Source: a virus
DNA length: 64,000 nt
Direction: 5' to 3' (one strand)
Virus record (IMG/VR): IMGVR_UViG_3300009419_000010
Coordinates: 1 to 64,000 of that record
Shown here one piece after another: positions 43,001 to 51,980 of this stretch (position 1 is its first letter; each line of letters begins with the position of its first letter). The notes below the pieces were generated by a model, which was given only the letters and a program-made list of their open reading frames with translations, made no database searches and had not been told where the DNA came from. A program made the position numbers and the translations under genes.

Positions 43001-45082
43001 TTATTTAACCAAAGATAATGATTGATAAAGCGTATCACGTAATACAATTCCCATTGTGAAGTCTTTGTAAGACGGTGTGACATATTCACTGAGAATATAA
43101 TCCCCGTTTTCATCCAAAATCGGATCATTATCACTATCTCTAATAATATTTTCTCCAGATAACATGCTATATAACGTATTATCTTTGATTATGGTGTTAT
43201 CATACAGAGTATTGTCGAAAGTATCGACATATTCGAAAAATAGATAATATTTTTCTATATCTTCAAATTGGAAAGTATCAGGTAATACCAACGGCCATCC
43301 CCAATTTTGATTATAGGATGATAATGTATAGACAGTATTTGTAGTATATTCAACAGGCTGCTCAGTATTCAATAGGGAGTATTTATTACTGAATTTTTCC
43401 AGTGCTACAATAGGAGTTCCAGCAGATACCACATAAGTATTCGTGTTTATCTGATCTCCGAGATTGATACCGTATACACTCTTAGATGAGTATCCTCTCA
43501 AATCGAAATTTTCTTTGAATTTGTTATTAATACCTAACAATTTATTGTTGCTGATGGAAAAAAGATCCAAAATTCTTTTAACTTTTTCTGGATAGGTGAA
43601 AGAATTGTTTTCAAACACATTATTCGATGCGTTCAGCATTTTCATTTGTGAAATCAATGGGAATATCTCATTCTTATCAACATCTTGAATATTTTGAACA
43701 AAATTTGTTATTTTTTCGTATATCTTCTTGCCAAGAGTATCATAAGATGAAGTCAATGTTCCAAATATAGACCCAATAAACTCATCAAACAGCATACTAT
43801 CATCCAAAAGAAATTCTTGGAATCGTAAATCCTTGAACATTTCAGTGGCATCGTAACTCTCATTCTTTTTCTCAATTGTTAAGAAATTCTGTGGATAAAC
43901 ATCAAATACAGATGTCTCACCATTCAAAGAATATGCGCTACCTTGGACAGATGATACTGATCCAGATACCGTGATTTTAACATCATTTATTTTGTTTGGC
44001 GATGTGAAACGTATGGTATTTCTTATTGCACCACTGAAAGAATCTTTAGCTGATATTGTATAATATTGAGATGAAATAACTTCGTTTGAAGATAACACCG
44101 TATATACCAAGTTTGAAGCAGAAAGAGGTTTAAAATTCTTAACTGTAAAGTGTTCTGAATCTTTAACTTTGATGACAAAGGGAATATCAACGTTTGAAAA
44201 CTTTTGAGAATCTATATCGAAAGAATTTTCAACATAAAATTCACCATCCATACCATTTGATGTGACACTAAAATTATCTACTTCATTGTTTTGAATAATA
44301 TTAGCAGATAGAGACACTTTCAAATTATTATTCCATATGTTATTGTTTCTTTTATCAAAGAAAAGATCGATTTGTAATTTGTTGACACTATCGTCTTTGA
44401 AATAGACTTGCTTGTTACCTGATAGACCAACATAAAACGCTGATACATCTGTGGAATTAGTCTGTATGATACTATTATTTGATATCTTAGCATATACTGG
44501 AACTGTATCCATTTCAATTTTATCAATCTCAATATATTCATATTGCTTTTTTGTCTGATTGTATATCTTTTCAAAAAAAGAATATGTATTTCTTAAATGT
44601 CTGAACTTATCTGGAGTATCTTGGAAATAATACTCACTACCACTTCCGCTTATTCTGTAGAATATGGTGGAAGGAGTGACATTACTTGGGTAAGTTGCTG
44701 AAGCAATTAAAGGACCTGATATCTTTCCATTTTTCCATATAATATTGTCATAATACGATACATCTTCAAAGTCTATTTTAAAGGTGTTTACCAAATAGTC
44801 TTTGATATCAACTGTTTTGATTGTATTTGATATGATGGCATTTGAATAGCAATCAAAAATTGTTAGATTGGTATCATATTTTCCAGGCTTATCGTAATAT
44901 TTGTTAGCAGTTAATGATGTGGAATACGTACCATCACCAAAATCCCACAAAACTCTAATATATGTAAAATTATTGACATTTGGTATAAATTTTAACGGCG
45001 TTTCTTTTAGAGCATATGCACTAAGAACTTGTTCGTTTTTATAATCAATGATTTTAAAATCAAATTGTTGGTAATTACTCAT
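43001..45082 (-). CDS. PKD-domain baseplate protein, 693 aa
   Basis: The N-terminal PKD domain shows VLWDFGDGTYS (about 43-53) and a KYYDKPGKYDTNLTI strand, the classic PKD signature. Further beta-rich domains follow, then a helical section around 430-520 and a C-terminal acidic stretch. PKD domains serve as protein or carbohydrate-binding spacers. Overlaps gp6 by eight bases, so it belongs to the wedge operon. Confidence 0.7.
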   Translation of the reverse strand: MSNYQQFDFKIIDYKNEQVLSAYALKETPLKFIPNVNNFTYIRVLWDFGDGTYSTSLTANKYYDKPGKYDTNLTIFDCYSNAIISNTIKTVDIKDYLVNTFKIDFEDVSYYDNIIWKNGKISGPLIASATYPSNVTPSTIFYRISGSGSEYYFQDTPDKFRHLRNTYSFFEKIYNQTKKQYEYIEIDKIEMDTVPVYAKISNNSIIQTNSTDVSAFYVGLSGNKQVYFKDDSVNKLQIDLFFDKRNNNIWNNNLKVSLSANIIQNNEVDNFSVTSNGMDGEFYVENSFDIDSQKFSNVDIPFVIKVKDSEHFTVKNFKPLSASNLVYTVLSSNEVISSQYYTISAKDSFSGAIRNTIRFTSPNKINDVKITVSGSVSSVQGSAYSLNGETSVFDVYPQNFLTIEKKNESYDATEMFKDLRFQEFLLDDSMLFDEFIGSIFGTLTSSYDTLGKKIYEKITNFVQNIQDVDKNEIFPLISQMKMLNASNNVFENNSFTYPEKVKRILDLFSISNNKLLGINNKFKENFDLRGYSSKSVYGINLGDQINTNTYVVSAGTPIVALEKFSNKYSLLNTEQPVEYTTNTVYTLSSYNQNWGWPLVLPDTFQFEDIEKYYLFFEYVDTFDNTLYDNTIIKDNTLYSMLSGENIIRDSDNDPILDENGDYILSEYVTPSYKDFTMGIVLRDTLYQSLSLVK
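43002..43007 (-). promoter_or_regulatory. late promoter TAAATA, N6 before ATG 42995
   Basis: Minus-strand TTAAATAATAAAAATG. Confidence 0.7.
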
Positions 45083-46880
45083 TTACTATTGAAATTTTTT
45101 GATATATTGATTGGGGATTGAAGAAATATGGAAATTTGAAGAATGGTAATGTTGTCGTTTGGTTGATAATAAGATCATCAACGTCTTCATAAATAGCATT
45201 CCATGATACAAATGAAATACCATTGAAAATCTCATTACCATTTCTTGTTCTTATATTGGCGACTCCTTCCAAACTTAATATGTCCGATGTCAGCGATGAA
45301 ATATCCAGCTTTTGCCCTAAGACATTTCTTGAACTATCGAAAAACGACAAGATGATATCACCAACTTTCTTTTTCAAATTTTCAGGATTTGTTTTAGAAT
45401 CGTTTCTACGAACAATTTCCAATTTACTTGTATCCAAGACGCTTTTACTTGCGACACCATTGGTAAATCCAATATCGAAAGCGACATAAATTGGATCACG
45501 AGGGACTACTTCGTGGCTTAAAATTTTTCTATCTTTTGTTTTTTCAATGATCAAATTTTTCAAACTATTTGACAGAAATGGTGGATATGTCCCATCATCT
45601 TTCAGACTAAATTTAGGAACGCAGAACACGTTTACATTATTGAAGTCACAAGAATCTGCGAAATTTACTTGGTTTATAATTACTCTGTTTGATTTATTGG
45701 GATCAACACAAATTTTGTAGAAATAGTCAATGTAACTATCAATGAAAATTTTATTATTGACAGTCTTAACAGAAGAAATGATATTCGATATCTCTTTGTT
45801 CAAGAAAGTATCATAATCATCCTCAGTTACCAATTTTATTTGAGAATTTAAATATTTGGGAACGTTGTTTTTGATTTGTTCAACACTTTCTGCTTCTGAT
45901 ATAGCAGTGGAATTGTCGGTATTGGTGAAATACAGAAACGAATTGTTTACAGAATCAATGACATTTTCACTGTTGGAATTTGTAGTATCATTATAGATTT
46001 GAGTAAATCTAGTGGAGTTAAAATTAAACAATTTGTTACCATTGATAGCACCTTTACTGATAATACCATTGAGGTTATCACTCAGGATGTAATAAATTGC
46101 AACTTCATCACCAGATTCAATTTTTCTACCGAAAATACCATTACCGAATTTGACTTCATAGAACCCTGAATCGTTTAAACGAACACTGTAGTAACGATCA
46201 TCGTTTTTAGCGAGGAAAATGTTATCCAATTCTTGGTATTCATACCATTTACCATCACTCTTTTCTTTGACATACACACTGATACTTCCATCAGAAATAA
46301 ATCTTGTATCGTTAGTATCAACTCTATTAACTACCACAATTGGAAGAGTTTCAAACTCATCGCCATTTGCAGTATATATCGGGTATTCACCGACTGTGCC
46401 TTGATAAAGGATCAAATTATTTTTGATACTATCAATATCCTGAGAACCAGTAATTGATTTTTCAAAATTGAAATCCTCCAATATCGTGTATTGGATTTTA
46501 TCAACCAAGAAATATCCATATTTTCTTAATGTGTAATTACCCACTCCCAAAGAACTACTTGCCACACATGACACGGGAACTAGAGATGTTTGTTTACCAG
46601 TTGGCTTATACCCAACCAAATTTACAATTTTGTTAATATTCTCATAAATCGTAGCTTGAGAAAACATACTCTCCGAAGCTGTCTGATTCAAATAAAACAG
46701 TAAGACATGGTAACTAAAAGCGATGATATCAATAAAAGAAGCTAAGTTACTCCCCTCATAATTCTGATCAGTGAAATTAGAATTTTCATTCAATTTTTGA
46801 ATGATGAAATCTTTGAGAGAAAGCGCATCGAAATTGATGTAAGCGTTTTTCGGTAAATTGTATTCAATAGATTCTTTCAT
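45075..46880 (-). CDS. 6: baseplate wedge protein gp6 (baseplate J family)
   Basis: 601 residues (T4 gp6 is 660). The N-terminal helical region YEGSNLASFIDIIAFSYHVL and NINKIVNLVGYKPTGKQT, then a beta domain with FGNGIFGRKIESGDEVAIYY, and a C-terminal part with LDISSLTSDILSLEGVANI, match gp6/baseplate J. gp6 dimers form the ring that holds the wedges together. Gene order gp25-gp6 is as in other T4-like phages (53-5 excepted). Confidence 0.88.
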   Translation of the reverse strand: MKESIEYNLPKNAYINFDALSLKDFIIQKLNENSNFTDQNYEGSNLASFIDIIAFSYHVLLFYLNQTASESMFSQATIYENINKIVNLVGYKPTGKQTSLVPVSCVASSSLGVGNYTLRKYGYFLVDKIQYTILEDFNFEKSITGSQDIDSIKNNLILYQGTVGEYPIYTANGDEFETLPIVVVNRVDTNDTRFISDGSISVYVKEKSDGKWYEYQELDNIFLAKNDDRYYSVRLNDSGFYEVKFGNGIFGRKIESGDEVAIYYILSDNLNGIISKGAINGNKLFNFNSTRFTQIYNDTTNSNSENVIDSVNNSFLYFTNTDNSTAISEAESVEQIKNNVPKYLNSQIKLVTEDDYDTFLNKEISNIISSVKTVNNKIFIDSYIDYFYKICVDPNKSNRVIINQVNFADSCDFNNVNVFCVPKFSLKDDGTYPPFLSNSLKNLIIEKTKDRKILSHEVVPRDPIYVAFDIGFTNGVASKSVLDTSKLEIVRRNDSKTNPENLKKKVGDIILSFFDSSRNVLGQKLDISSLTSDILSLEGVANIRTRNGNEIFNGISFVSWNAIYEDVDDLIINQTTTLPFFKFPYFFNPQSIYQKISIVNE

Positions 46881-46887
46881 TTTTTAT

Positions 46888-46893
46888 TATTTA
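46888..46893 (-). promoter_or_regulatory. late promoter TAAATA, N7 before ATG 46880
   Basis: Minus-strand CTAAATAATAAAAAATG; overlaps the gp25 stop. Confidence 0.65.
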
Positions 46894-47376
46894 GAGGATA
46901 GTGTAACCGATGGTATTTAATTTTGATTTGATACTTAAACCTTCCACATCTAAAGATGGAATATTGATTTGTAGAAAAATTTGATATTCCTGTGCATCGG
47001 GATCAGCAATTACTGAAACATCTGTCACTGTAATTCTTGGTTCTAAAAGAGGTAATCTTCTTGAGATGTCATCTTCGATGATTTCTGAGGTATAATCATC
47101 CACAGGTTCAAACAGAAATCTTCTCAGATCGATACCAAAGGTAGGATTCAATATCTTTTGACCAGGTGCTGTCAAGAAACAATTAACAATACTATTTTTA
47201 ATCGCTTCGACATCGAATATAGCTTGAATATCCTTCAAATTCTCTTTTCTATTCAATTGGTTATTGTAAGAATAAGCTGGCTTGAGGTCAAAATCGACAT
47301 CTTTATACAAATATCCAGAAGAACTTGCATTTTTTTGTGCTTTTGACTTTTGAAGAGATGATATTTTAATACTCAC
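46891..47376 (-). CDS. 25: baseplate wedge protein gp25, GTG start
   Basis: 161 residues. FDVEAIKNSIVNCFLTAPGQ followed by NPTFGIDLRRFLFEP and the C-terminal ITVTDVSVIADPDAQEYQI is the gp25/GPW family core that contacts sheath and wedge. The N-terminal 40 residues are an extension relative to T4 gp25 (132 aa). The start is GTG at 47376, five bases after a TAAATA element. Confidence 0.9.
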   Translation of the reverse strand: MSIKISSLQKSKAQKNASSSGYLYKDVDFDLKPAYSYNNQLNRKENLKDIQAIFDVEAIKNSIVNCFLTAPGQKILNPTFGIDLRRFLFEPVDDYTSEIIEDDISRRLPLLEPRITVTDVSVIADPDAQEYQIFLQINIPSLDVEGLSIKSKLNTIGYTIL

Positions 47377-47381
47377 ATTAT

Positions 47382-47387
47382 TATTTA
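47382..47387 (-). promoter_or_regulatory. late promoter TAAATA, N5 before GTG 47376
   Basis: Minus-strand TTAAATAATAATGTG; divergent from the element at 47397. Confidence 0.75.
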
Positions 47388-47396
47388 ATTGATGAC

Positions 47397-47402
47397 TAAA
47401 TA
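47397..47402 (+). promoter_or_regulatory. late promoter TAAATA, N5 before ATG 47408
   Basis: CTAAATAATCATATG; together with 47382-47387 it forms the divergent control point between the minus and plus virion blocks. Confidence 0.75.
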
Positions 47403-47407
47403 ATCAT

Positions 47408-48544
47408 ATGCCTAAGATTTCCCAATATGATCCAGCGACAACACCTCTATCTGGTGGTGAGACTTTTATTTTGAATCAAAAAGGGGTAACATACAATACT
47501 TCTTTAAGCTCTATCAAAAATTATACGGACACCACACTTCGTAGCTTATCCGCTAATTATGCTAGAGTGAACGTTAATAATAATTTTTCAACGACTCAAA
47601 CTTTTGCTACAAGTGCGATCAATATAGGCAGCTTACCGATTAGCGCAACACGAGCTAATAGCTTTTTTGTAGGTAAAAGTGCTGGTAATGGTGCTACAGG
47701 TGTAACTGGTTCCAATTTCATAGGTAAGAATGCTGGTAGTGGTGCTACATTTGCAGGTTATTCCAATTTTATAGGTCAAGATGCTGGTAGTGGTGCTACA
47801 AATGCGAGTAGTTCTAACTTTTTGGGGCAAAATGCTGGTAAAGACGCTCTAACTTCTAATGGTTCTAATTTCATAGGTCAGGATGCTGGTGTTGGTGCTG
47901 AAAATGCAAGTGATTCTAACTTCATAGGTAGTTTCGCTGGTAAATATGCATCAGATTCTAGTACATCTAATTTCTTAGGTTATAAAGCTGGTTATCTTGC
48001 TGTATTTGCATTCGACTCTAATTTCTTAGGTAGAAATGCTGGTCATCAATCTAGTGTCGCTATGGCAGGTGCAAATAATTCCAATTTTTTAGGATATAAT
48101 GCTGGTGATGTTGCTACCTATGCAAATAATTCCAATTTCTTAGGTCAGAATGCTGGTGGCGGTAGCACTGGTGTCTATGCTTCAAATGCAGGTTATTCTA
48201 ATTTCTTCGGTCAGAATGCTGGTTATGGTGCTACAAATGCAAGTAATTCTAATTTCTTTGGTAAGGATGCTGGTAGTGGTGCTACAAATGCAAATAATTC
48301 TATTTTCATAGGTGAAGAAGCTGGTGCTAATGCTATTAATGCGAATAATTCTATCTTCATTGGTTCTAACTCTGGAGCATCTTTATCTGGTTGTATTGCT
48401 TTAGGCACTGGTGCTGTCCCTACTGCACGTAATCAATTTGTTCTTGGTTCATCATCAGTTCCACTATCAACAGTAGACGGTGGCAATTCTTTAGTTATAA
48501 GAATAAACGGCACTCTTAAAAAGATAGCTTTGCTTTCTGTCTAA
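47408..48544 (+). CDS. tail fibre/adhesin made of 17-residue repeats
   Basis: 378 residues. After a fibre-like N-terminus (about 1-85) come roughly 13 tandem units of usually 17 residues with consensus SNFxGxxAGxGATxAxx (residues about 90-325), ending in a capping block RNQFVLGSSSVPLSTVDG. The spaced Phe/Ile, Gly and Ala suggest a beta-roll or YadA-head-like solenoid. DNA identity between units is high enough to allow recombination. Likely an exposed receptor-binding fibre. Confidence 0.78.
   Translation: MPKISQYDPATTPLSGGETFILNQKGVTYNTSLSSIKNYTDTTLRSLSANYARVNVNNNFSTTQTFATSAINIGSLPISATRANSFFVGKSAGNGATGVTGSNFIGKNAGSGATFAGYSNFIGQDAGSGATNASSSNFLGQNAGKDALTSNGSNFIGQDAGVGAENASDSNFIGSFAGKYASDSSTSNFLGYKAGYLAVFAFDSNFLGRNAGHQSSVAMAGANNSNFLGYNAGDVATYANNSNFLGQNAGGGSTGVYASNAGYSNFFGQNAGYGATNASNSNFFGKDAGSGATNANNSIFIGEEAGANAINANNSIFIGSNSGASLSGCIALGTGAVPTARNQFVLGSSSVPLSTVDGGNSLVIRINGTLKKIALLSV
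47681..48377 (+). repeat. tandem coding repeat, about 51 bp unit
   Basis: In-frame repeats within the fibre gene: each unit contains a variant of TCTAATTTCTTAGGT followed by GCTGGT. Some units are longer (20-22 residues), showing unit expansion. Confidence 0.75.
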
Positions 48545-48551
48545 TTCAGAT

Positions 48552-48557
48552 TAAATC
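48552..48557 (+). promoter_or_regulatory. late promoter variant TAAATC, N5 before ATG 48563
   Basis: TTAAATCTTGAGATG; the last base differs from TAAATA. Confidence 0.5.
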
Positions 48558-48562
48558 TTGAG

Positions 48563-49363
48563 ATGAAAGAAATATTTTTTGTCGGTGGGCTACCAAGATC
48601 TGGTAGCACACTACTTATGAATTTATTGGCACAGAATGAAAATGTATTCTGTACTCCTACCTCTGGTTTACCAAATCTATTAAACAATATCAAGGTTTCT
48701 TGGTCTAATATGTTAGAACACCGTGCTGATAAAAATGCTTCTGCCGATGAAAATTTGAAAAGAATACTCAATACGGTGTTTTATAATTATCATAACACTG
48801 ATAAACCATTTATCTTTGATAAATCGAGAGCATGGGGACATAATATAGAGATGATCGAAGCGATAACAGGTAAAAAAGTTAAAATTATCGCTCCTGTAAG
48901 AGATATTAAAGATGTTTTAGCTTCTTTCGAGTCTTTATACAGAAAAGGCTCATATAAATTCCCACCTCAAGGTCCGATGCCTCAATGTGTGACAACTCAA
49001 GGTAGGGTGCAACACTGGGGTAGTCTACAAGGTGAAGTAGGAGCAGCATATGCAATTCTACAAGATGCATTTTTAAGAGGTTACAGCGATAGGTTTCTTT
49101 TGATTGATTATGATTACCTTACACATAATCCAAAATATGTTATGGATAGAGTTTGGGAATTTTTGGATATTCCTAAAATTGAACACGATTTTGATAATAT
49201 AGTCAATAAAACACCAGAGGACGATACAGTATATAATTACGTTGATTTACATACAATAAAAAATTCTATTATCCCTTCCAAGTCTAAAGCAAATGAGATT
49301 TTAGGAGAAGATATATGTAAAACATTAAAAGGTTACGAATTTTGGAAAAATTTAGCTAAATAA
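48563..49363 (+). CDS. sulfotransferase (PAPS-dependent)
   Basis: 266 residues. The 5'-phosphosulfate-binding loop GGLPRSGST (8-16) and the 3'-phosphate motif region IAPVRDIKDVLAS (about 109-121) with conserved Arg/Ser mark the PAPS sulfotransferase fold; LIDYDYLTHNP is a later family block. It would transfer sulfate from PAPS to a hydroxyl of a carbohydrate or protein. It lies between the repeat fibre and head genes and is expressed late, which suggests that a virion surface component is sulfated (inference). Confidence 0.85.
   Translation: MKEIFFVGGLPRSGSTLLMNLLAQNENVFCTPTSGLPNLLNNIKVSWSNMLEHRADKNASADENLKRILNTVFYNYHNTDKPFIFDKSRAWGHNIEMIEAITGKKVKIIAPVRDIKDVLASFESLYRKGSYKFPPQGPMPQCVTTQGRVQHWGSLQGEVGAAYAILQDAFLRGYSDRFLLIDYDYLTHNPKYVMDRVWEFLDIPKIEHDFDNIVNKTPEDDTVYNYVDLHTIKNSIIPSKSKANEILGEDICKTLKGYEFWKNLAK
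49357..49362 (+). promoter_or_regulatory. late promoter TAAATA, N5 before ATG 49368
   Basis: CTAAATAATAACATG, overlapping the sulfotransferase stop. Confidence 0.75.
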
Positions 49364-49367
49364 TAAC

Positions 49368-49733
49368 ATGTCATTATTAGGAGACAACACAATACCATTA
49401 CGAGTACCAGTGCCGAAGAAGGTTAGACTGGAAAATACCACCAGACGTATTAAAGAATTATCAAAAAATTGCTTTAATAATTTGGTTAAGACCCAGAGAG
49501 ATGGTATTGATATCATGTGGAATCATGAAAACTTGACTCCTCAAGAAATTATCGATGAATTGGGAGTTGATGTATTCAAAGTTTTCCATTTTCACGCTAA
49601 ACTGACACAATTCATTTCAGAATTGGCACAATTTGATGGTTCCACTGTTGAATTGAAATATCCAACTAATTCATTCGATATGGATGTTAATGCTGGAACT
49701 GTAACTGTAACCAATCAACCATATCAACCATAA
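49368..49733 (+). CDS. late virion-associated protein, 121 aa
   Basis: Unrecognised. A basic N-terminus, a central helix-turn-helix-like segment (NLTPQEIIDELGVDVFKVF), and a beta C-terminus. It opens the operon that continues with the acidic protein at 49737. Presence at this place before neck and terminase genes suggests a head-related role. Confidence 0.68.
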   Translation: MSLLGDNTIPLRVPVPKKVRLENTTRRIKELSKNCFNNLVKTQRDGIDIMWNHENLTPQEIIDELGVDVFKVFHFHAKLTQFISELAQFDGSTVELKYPTNSFDMDVNAGTVTVTNQPYQP

Positions 49734-49736
49734 TTT

Positions 49737-50756
49737 ATGAGAAAAAAACAAACAACACTAGGAGATGTTTACGGAGAAATGCTTAAAAGTGTTAAAACCG
49801 TTGTAAATGAGAACGCTCAGGAAAATATCAATAAATCCAAAAAAATTCCTAAAATGTCGAAAAATGCATTTAATGATAAAATGGATATCCAAAAAGGCGG
49901 ACCTACAGCAGCAGATGGTTTCCATAAAGCATTGAATGATGATTATTGTGGTTGTGATGAAGAAGACAACGAAGAACAATATAATAGAATTTCTGAAATC
50001 GAGAAAAAATTGGAAAATCCTAATCTATCTGATAAAGAAAAAGCTTCTCTTGAGAAAAATCTCAAAAATATGAAAAAAAATATGCAAAGAGAAGAAGCTG
50101 AAGAAAATATTGTTGAAGAATCTAAAAAAATTGCAAGAGAAAGACTAAATACTTTTATGATGAAAAAATCTACATTTGATAAATTGTTTGAATCTGTTAT
50201 GGGTGGCGATTTCTCCGAAGACGCTGAAAACGCTGCATTGGGTCTTTCCGATGCTCCTACTGATGACGAATTCGGTGATGACATGGGTGATGAAGATATG
50301 GGTGATGAAGTTACCTTTACTCTTGATCGTGCCACTGCTCAAAAACTTCATGATGTGCTTATGGGCGTTCTTGGAGGTGAAGAAGACCTCGGTGACGAAG
50401 GTGATGATCTAGACTTCGATATGGAAGGCGAAGAAATGGACGAAGAAGGTGATATGTATGACGATGAAGAGGAATACGAAGAAGATGAAGAAACCTTCCC
50501 TACCGATAAAGTTGGTAACGATGGGACAATTGGTGCTAAAAACTCCAAAGATGGTTCTCACAAACTCCAATCCAAAAACAACAAAGTTGGTGGTCGTCCA
50601 CAACCTAAAAATCAAGGAACCAAAGTAACTGGAACCACAGATAAAGTTGGTAACGATGGTGATCACGGTCATGCTCTACACGGTGCAAAACAACCAAACA
50701 TGGGCAAACAAAACCAAGTGTCTGATTTGAGAACATCGGAAGACTACTTCCGCTGA
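49737..50756 (+). CDS. acidic late protein, candidate prohead scaffold/core
   Basis: 339 residues. The N-terminus TTLGDVYGEMLKSVKTV and an internal FDKLFESVMGGD both fit the shared late N-terminal helix. Residues about 180-260 are extremely Asp/Glu-rich; the C-terminal 85 residues are basic and contain a duplicated TDKVGNDG motif. The strongly acidic middle and charged segments resemble scaffold/core proteins. A perfect terminator follows at 50785. Confidence 0.7.
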   Translation: MRKKQTTLGDVYGEMLKSVKTVVNENAQENINKSKKIPKMSKNAFNDKMDIQKGGPTAADGFHKALNDDYCGCDEEDNEEQYNRISEIEKKLENPNLSDKEKASLEKNLKNMKKNMQREEAEENIVEESKKIARERLNTFMMKKSTFDKLFESVMGGDFSEDAENAALGLSDAPTDDEFGDDMGDEDMGDEVTFTLDRATAQKLHDVLMGVLGGEEDLGDEGDDLDFDMEGEEMDEEGDMYDDEEEYEEDEETFPTDKVGNDGTIGAKNSKDGSHKLQSKNNKVGGRPQPKNQGTKVTGTTDKVGNDGDHGHALHGAKQPNMGKQNQVSDLRTSEDYFR

Positions 50757-50784
50757 TAATTTCTAGAAAAAAATAAACTCAAGA

Positions 50785-50816
50785 AGGGAGAATCGTGGTG
50801 ATTCTCCCTTTTTTCT
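50785..50816 (+). terminator. rho-independent terminator
   Basis: GGGAGAATC and GATTCTCCC form a nine-pair stem with a short loop followed by TTTTTTC. It ends the 49368-50756 operon directly upstream of the next late promoter. Confidence 0.9.
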
Positions 50817-50822
50817 TAAATA
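50817..50822 (+). promoter_or_regulatory. late promoter TAAATA, N5 before ATG 50828
   Basis: TTAAATAGTAATATG immediately after the terminator tract. Confidence 0.75.
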
Positions 50823-50827
50823 GTAAT

Positions 50828-51187
50828 ATGGAATCTTTTCTGGAATTTTTTGAAAAACACAACGGTGTCATACTAGAATACCGACACAAAGATGCTTTCG
50901 GAAATATCAAACAGAGTCTAGTAAATCCTAGTAATAAAAAAGGTGGTAGTGATATTGCTCGTATGGTTAATAGAAAAAATATCTCAACCAAAGGACCATA
51001 TCAAAAGATCAGAAGTAATGGGCAAATTTTGATTGGTGATGAATTATTGAAAGAGTTGGGATCTTTGGGTGGCATCGAATTTGAAGATGGAAAGGAAATT
51101 AAAAGAAAGAATTCCAATCAAATCATAAAAATGTTCACCAATTTACACGGTCAACAATGCGGAAAAATCGTAGAAATTAAAAAATAA
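50828..51187 (+). CDS. hypothetical late protein, 119 aa
   Basis: Unrecognised, basic, with NPSNKKGGSDIARMVNRKNIS near residue 40. ATG 50828 is fixed by the late promoter; in-frame codons upstream lie in the terminator. Overlaps the neck-like gene by one base, first gene of the 51-54 kb packaging operon. Confidence 0.72.
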   Translation: MESFLEFFEKHNGVILEYRHKDAFGNIKQSLVNPSNKKGGSDIARMVNRKNISTKGPYQKIRSNGQILIGDELLKELGSLGGIEFEDGKEIKRKNSNQIIKMFTNLHGQQCGKIVEIKK

Positions 51188-51978
51188 TGGCTGGATGTCC
51201 TACAATACCCTTATCGTGCTTAACACCTGAAAACATTTTCGCTGGTGTATATCGTCCTAATTGTGGTGGATTTGCTGATCCATCTAATTTCCAAGCAGAA
51301 AGAGCAATTTTCAATTCTCAATTTGGAGAACTTATCAATAACTACGGTGTAACGATTGGTTACATGGTCAATACTTTTGAACCAGACCAAATGAACTCTA
51401 TTTACGGAGAACACACCACGATGTATTGGTTGAGTGCAATGGAAATCAAAGCATATATTCAAATGGAAAACGGTTCTCCGATTTATGCGTTGGCTGGTAT
51501 GGATTCCCCTGACACTTTGACACTGTATTTACATATCGATGAATTTGAGACGAAATTCGGTTCTTTGAGTTATTTCCAAAATCATCCAGTAGAACCCAAA
51601 TCACAGGATAAGATCATCGTGTATCCATTTGGTTGTGATAGACCTAATGGTAGAAGTGCTAAAATATTTGAAGTGACAGAGGCGATGGATGAGGATCAAT
51701 CAGAACTCAATCCTGCAATGGGTCATTATGTGTGGAGACTTAAAGCTGTCCGTAGTGAACACAATTTCACCACCAATGAGCCTAGAGAAGCATTCAATCA
51801 ACAAATTGCTGATAATTCTTACTTTGGTAAAATATCATCAGTATTGTTTCCTGAATTGTCCAGTGCTTTGAGTGCCAATAAGATTTATACAGAAAATTCA
51901 GACGATATTGTGAGAAATGAGATATTCCCACCATCTACAGGAGGTAGTGATGGGAGTGTTTATGGTAATTACTTTTAA
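51187..51978 (+). CDS. neck protein, gp14-like
   Basis: 263 residues (T4 gp14 is 256). The block IYGEHTTMYWLSAMEIKAYI with following LYLHIDEFETKFG, and the C-terminal part, fit the gp14-type neck subunit that joins head and tail; gene order directly before gp17 also fits the T4 13-14-15-16-17 cluster. No gp16 small terminase gene is visible between them. Assignment is from pattern and synteny. Confidence 0.6.
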   Translation: MAGCPTIPLSCLTPENIFAGVYRPNCGGFADPSNFQAERAIFNSQFGELINNYGVTIGYMVNTFEPDQMNSIYGEHTTMYWLSAMEIKAYIQMENGSPIYALAGMDSPDTLTLYLHIDEFETKFGSLSYFQNHPVEPKSQDKIIVYPFGCDRPNGRSAKIFEVTEAMDEDQSELNPAMGHYVWRLKAVRSEHNFTTNEPREAFNQQIADNSYFGKISSVLFPELSSALSANKIYTENSDDIVRNEIFPPSTGGSDGSVYGNYF

Positions 51979-51980
51979 TC

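Noticed and set aside
47681-48377. 51-bp repeats considered as CRISPR or iterons
   Set aside because: Continuous open frame with amino-acid-level periodicity; coding solenoid repeats.
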